From Corynebacterium coyleae (GTDB lineage: Bacteria; Actinomycetota; Actinomycetes; Mycobacteriales; Mycobacteriaceae), in assembly GCF_030408635.1 (NCBI RefSeq), contig NZ_CP047198.1, positions 1,736,001 to 1,800,000 of the forward strand: a stretch of 64,000 nt of DNA. The letters are read 5' to 3'. Both the position numbers and the translations under genes were made by a program. Below are positions 61,183 to 64,000 of this stretch, piece by piece; position 1 is the first letter of the stretch; every line of letters starts with the position of its first letter. Below the pieces are notes generated by a model. It ran no database searches. It had not been told where the DNA came from and was given only the letters and a program-made list of their open reading frames with translations.

Positions 61183-61836
61183 CTAAAACGGCAGCGCAGG
61201 CAGCGTCACTCCCGGGATCAGGCCCGCCGCGCCGGCACCCACAGCACCAAGCAGGCCGAGCAGCGCCACGACAATCAGTGCGATGTGGTTCGGGGCGAGG
61301 CCCAGGCTTATCGACGACGGCGCCACCGGCACGACCCTATTCACATCCTTGCCGCAATCCGCGTAGCGCTGCGCGGTGTACGAGGCGGCGTTGGCAAGAT
61401 AAGCGGCCTCGGAATGACTAAACGGGCTGTCGGCGGTGACGGTCAACCCCTTCGAGGAGTGCTTCAGGTCATCGAGGACCAGCGCGCTTGAGGTGTGGGT
61501 GACGCCGGGTTCCCAAAGTTTGGCGTCGTCGATTTGGGTCAGCGTGCCCCAGCCGTTCTCGCCGATGCCAGCGCGCAACTCGGTCTGCTTCTTCTCCCAC
61601 AGGGCAAGCGCGTCGGTGCGGGAGCCGTTGTAGAAGATGAGGTCGTCGCCAAGTACGCCCGCGGCCAGCGCCGGGACCTGGTCGGCGTTGTACTCGATCG
61701 AGCACTGGGCAGACCCCGCGGAGCCGGAACCAGCACCAGGCGCGGCCGGCGCCGCACCAGCAACCGGAACCGACGCAGCAGAAACAACAGAAACAACCAG
61801 CGAGCAAACCGCCGCAGACACCAAAGACTTACGCAT
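61183..61836 (-). CDS. Secreted protein of unknown function with a C-terminal membrane helix
   Basis: This 217-aa protein has a signal peptide (SLVSAAVCSLVVSVVSAASV, cleavage near AGA-AP), a CAP/SCP-like region (LGDDLIFYNGSRTDALALWE, SHSEAAYLANAASYTAQRYADCG) with two Cys, and a C-terminal helix (about 185-207). The CAP assignment is tentative. It starts 26 bp after the DUF4230-like gene. Confidence 0.75.
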   Translation of the reverse strand: MRKSLVSAAVCSLVVSVVSAASVPVAGAAPAAPGAGSGSAGSAQCSIEYNADQVPALAAGVLGDDLIFYNGSRTDALALWEKKQTELRAGIGENGWGTLTQIDDAKLWEPGVTHTSSALVLDDLKHSSKGLTVTADSPFSHSEAAYLANAASYTAQRYADCGKDVNRVVPVAPSSISLGLAPNHIALIVVALLGLLGAVGAGAAGLIPGVTLPALPF

Positions 61837-61862
61837 AGCCAGAAACCCTAGACCAATTCCGG

Positions 61863-62528
61863 CTACTGCGCCCAGGAAATGCGGACGTCAAAATCCTCCT
61901 GCTCGGTGCCCTGCACGAGTGCGGCGATGTGGCTGCGTACGAGGTGTTCGGTGCGCTCCCCCGCGCGGTCCAACAGGCCCTGCGACACGGCCTTGTCGCG
62001 CGCAGCGTTCTCTTGGCCGGCGATGAAGGTGGTGACGTCGTCGACACGAATTTGGTTGATGGGGTTCATGGATTGGTCGTAGACCTGCACGCTGTCGGCA
62101 TTGATGTGGGCGCTGAGCACCTCCACCGGTGGCAGCACGACGTCGATCGAACCAGAGCCGACCGAAACGTCGATGGCGGTTGCGTCGCGGATGCCGGCGG
62201 TAACGCGGCCGTCGTAAGTTACCAGGAAGTTGCGGCCCGTAAACGGCACGTGCAGCCCGAGCACCTCGAGGCCTTTCTGGTCGAACTTGCCCACGTCAGA
62301 GAAGACGTATTCCTCCACGGAGAGTTCGGCGATGTCCTCGAACGATGCCCCGATGGTGGTGGAATCCACCCGCGTCTCCCCCATGCCGAACACGGCCGGG
62401 CGCAGCAGGGCAAGCAACAACCCCACAACAGCCAGGACGGCGATGACGGAGGTAATGACGGAGGTCACAACGGCGCCACCGCGGCGTGGGCGGCGCGGCG
62501 CGAGGTGTAGTTCTTGGGCGGTACTCAC
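61863..62528 (-). CDS. DUF4230-like membrane-anchored protein
   Basis: This 221-aa protein has an Arg-rich start (HLAPRRPRRGG), one helix (about 20-42, VVTSVITSVIAVLAVVGLLL) and an extracytoplasmic domain with VEEYVFSDVGKFDQKGLEVLG and ITPINQI-like segments typical of DUF4230. Function unknown. GTG start with TAAGAT 8 nt upstream. Confidence 0.75.
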   Translation of the reverse strand: MSTAQELHLAPRRPRRGGAVVTSVITSVIAVLAVVGLLLALLRPAVFGMGETRVDSTTIGASFEDIAELSVEEYVFSDVGKFDQKGLEVLGLHVPFTGRNFLVTYDGRVTAGIRDATAIDVSVGSGSIDVVLPPVEVLSAHINADSVQVYDQSMNPINQIRVDDVTTFIAGQENAARDKAVSQGLLDRAGERTEHLVRSHIAALVQGTEQEDFDVRISWAQ

Positions 62529-62536
62529 ATCCGACG

Positions 62537-62542
62537 ATCTTA
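62537..62542 (-). promoter_or_regulatory. -10 box of the DUF4230-like gene
   Basis: On the minus strand TAAGAT ends 8 nt before the GTG. Confidence 0.45.
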
Positions 62543-62569
62543 ATTGCACCCCGAATTCGAATGGTTTGT

Positions 62570-62575
62570 ACACTC
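62570..62575 (+). promoter_or_regulatory. Candidate -10 box of the AbgT gene
   Basis: TACACT in the divergent gap would give a leader of about 55 nt. Confidence 0.35.
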
Positions 62576-62638
62576 GTTGGAACCTTTGGGCGTACGCGGC
62601 TGAAGGATGTACCTGGCCACCGCACGGAAGAGATAACG

Positions 62639-64000
62639 ATGACCGGTTCCACGCGTATCGACGAAACCCGCGCCGACAAGCAGCGCGAAGAAAAACGAAA
62701 CCAGAACCAACAAGACGGCATGACCGGCTTCCTCGGCTGGATCGAGCGAATAGGCAACAAGCTGCCGGACCCGTTCTGGCTGTTTGTCATTTTGAGTGGC
62801 GTTGTTGTCGTCTCCTCATGGATTGCTAGCAAGGCGGGCTTGTCTGCTATCGACCCTGCCTCGGGCGACGAGATCAAGGTTGAAAGCCTGCTGACCGGCG
62901 AGAACATCTCTCGCATGGTCACAGATGCGGTACAAAACTTCATCGCGTTCCCGCCGCTTGGCGTGATCCTGGCGGTGATGCTTGGTGTTGCCGTGGCGGA
63001 GCAGACCGGTCTGCTGGCGGCGATGGTGCGCGCGATGGTGGACAAGGTCAGCGGCAAGATGCTGACGTTCATGGTCGCGCTTGCCGGCGTGACCGGCTCG
63101 ATCGCCTCAGATGCGATTTACGTGATCATCATTCCGCTGGGCGCGATGGCGTTTCATGCGGTTGGGCGCTCGCCGGTGGTGGGTGCGATGGTGGCGTTCG
63201 CGGCGTCGTCGGCAGGGTTTAACTCCTCGCTGATCCTCAACATCACGGACCTGCTGCTCGCCGGCATTTCCACCTCGGCGGCACAACTTGTCGACGCCAA
63301 CTACGAGGTCTCCCCGCTTGCCAACATCTTCTTCGTCATCCCGTCCGCGATTGTGCTGGCGTTGGTGATCACTACGGTGACGGAGTTTTATGTGGAGAAG
63401 AAGGCGCAAGCGCTTATCGACGACGACCACATCGACGAAGACGAACTCCAAATCAACGACTCCGCCCAGCCGGACGATTCCCACCTGACCGACGACGATG
63501 ACCTTTCACTGACCCCACTGGAGCGCAAGGGCCTCGCCTGGGCCGGCGTGACCCTGGTGGTCGCCCTCGTCGCTTACTTCGTCCTGCTGCTGGTCCCGCC
63601 CTCCCCGTTCGCGCGTCCGGAGGAGGGCTTCATGGAATCGCCCTTGATCCGCGCGATTGCCGTGCCGATCACCCTGATCTTCTTTGTTACCGGCCTGGTC
63701 TATGGCCTGATCGTGGGCACCGTCAAGGAGGCTGCGGACCTGCCGAAGTTCATGGCCAAGGGCTTAGAGTCCATGCTGCCGATTCTGGTGCTGTTCTTCG
63801 CCGTCGCCCAGTTCCTGGCGTACTTCCAGTGGTCCAACCTGGGCCCCTGGACCGCGATCAAGGGCGCGGAACTCCTGCAGGCGTGGGATCTGCCGAACGC
63901 GGTGCTGTTCCTCGCGTTTGTGATCATGGTGGCGCTGATCAACCTGTTTATCACCTCCGGCTCCGCCCAGTGGGCACTGATGGCGCCGGTGGTCGTACCA
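62639..64000 (+). CDS. AbgT family transporter, 3' end outside the window
   Basis: The visible 454 residues begin with a charged cytoplasmic stretch (TRADKQREEKRNQNQQDG), then WIERIGNKLPDPFWLFVIL, FPPLGVILAVMLGVAVAEQTGLL, and SAGFNSSLILNITDLLLAGIS, which are typical of the AbgT (p-aminobenzoyl-glutamate) family. Some members export sulfonamides. An acidic loop (HIDEDELQINDSAQPDD) separates the helix bundles. The gene is cut in the SGSAQWALMAPVVVP segment. GGAAGAG precedes the ATG. Confidence 0.92.
   Translation, partial: MTGSTRIDETRADKQREEKRNQNQQDGMTGFLGWIERIGNKLPDPFWLFVILSGVVVVSSWIASKAGLSAIDPASGDEIKVESLLTGENISRMVTDAVQNFIAFPPLGVILAVMLGVAVAEQTGLLAAMVRAMVDKVSGKMLTFMVALAGVTGSIASDAIYVIIIPLGAMAFHAVGRSPVVGAMVAFAASSAGFNSSLILNITDLLLAGISTSAAQLVDANYEVSPLANIFFVIPSAIVLALVITTVTEFYVEKKAQALIDDDHIDEDELQINDSAQPDDSHLTDDDDLSLTPLERKGLAWAGVTLVVALVAYFVLLLVPPSPFARPEEGFMESPLIRAIAVPITLIFFVTGLVYGLIVGTVKEAADLPKFMAKGLESMLPILVLFFAVAQFLAYFQWSNLGPWTAIKGAELLQAWDLPNAVLFLAFVIMVALINLFITSGSAQWALMAPVVVP

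Overview
The window is a GC-rich chromosomal segment from a Corynebacterium-like actinobacterium. The evidence is the gene set and its order (sucB, then lipB-lipA, a DUF4191 protein, an RDD protein and glnA; glnA2-glnE; the rnpB region; the RNase H/phosphatase fusion with its zinc-ribbon partner; aceE with DUF3052 upstream), actinobacterial families such as DUF3052 and DUF4191, and many genes whose -10 hexamer lies 6 to 8 nt before the start codon, as for leaderless mRNAs. The species cannot be fixed from sequence reading alone.

Layout. 1-11.2 kb: the lipoyl region, with the E2 acyltransferase (three lipoyl domains), a DhaK-DhaL fusion, the glycine cleavage genes gcvP-gcvT-gcvH, then lipB and lipA, which make the lipoyl cofactor that E2 and GcvH carry. 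11.2-24.7 kb: nitrogen and wall/membrane genes: glnA, a VIT metal transporter with a DtxR-like palindrome, a TDT/SLAC1 anion channel, a NUDIX-GH25 pair, a membrane-anchored trypsin-like protease cotranscribed with thrC, and the glnA2-glnE operon (GlnE adenylylates glutamine synthetase). 24.8-39.9 kb: a CYTH-CHAD protein, a GHMP kinase, an RNB ribonuclease next to rnpB, a fully overlapping rbsRACBD ribose operon with a LacI-type operator, the RNase H/phosphatase operon, a HAD phosphatase, a tyrosine phosphatase and SURF1.

39.3-45.8 kb is the accessory region. A 1218-bp exact direct duplication (SURF1 3' part plus a small gene) flanks an IS110-family element. It is followed by a decayed IS1249-like transposase gene and an AT-richer cassette encoding a secreted pro-protein, a Cys-containing Gly/Ala-rich hydrophobic peptide in the +1 frame and a two-helix membrane protein. 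This looks like an unrecognised bacteriocin/immunity locus. The block is bracketed by a 26-bp inverted repeat (23/26 identical) whose right copy abuts the tRNA-Val(TAC) terminator.

46-64 kb returns to core genes: aceE, an alpha/beta hydrolase and a secreted surface protein divergent from an acyl carrier protein across a 17-bp gap with one shared -10, an aldehyde dehydrogenase behind a strongly folded leader, a DMT permease, a TRIC-type channel, nucleoside hydrolase plus MFS transporter, a serine hydrolase, a NYN-domain gene of lower GC, two envelope proteins and the start of an AbgT transporter cut by the window end. A 120-bp element with 28-29-bp terminal inverted repeats occurs twice (19.8 and 59.3 kb), with its interior in opposite orientation.
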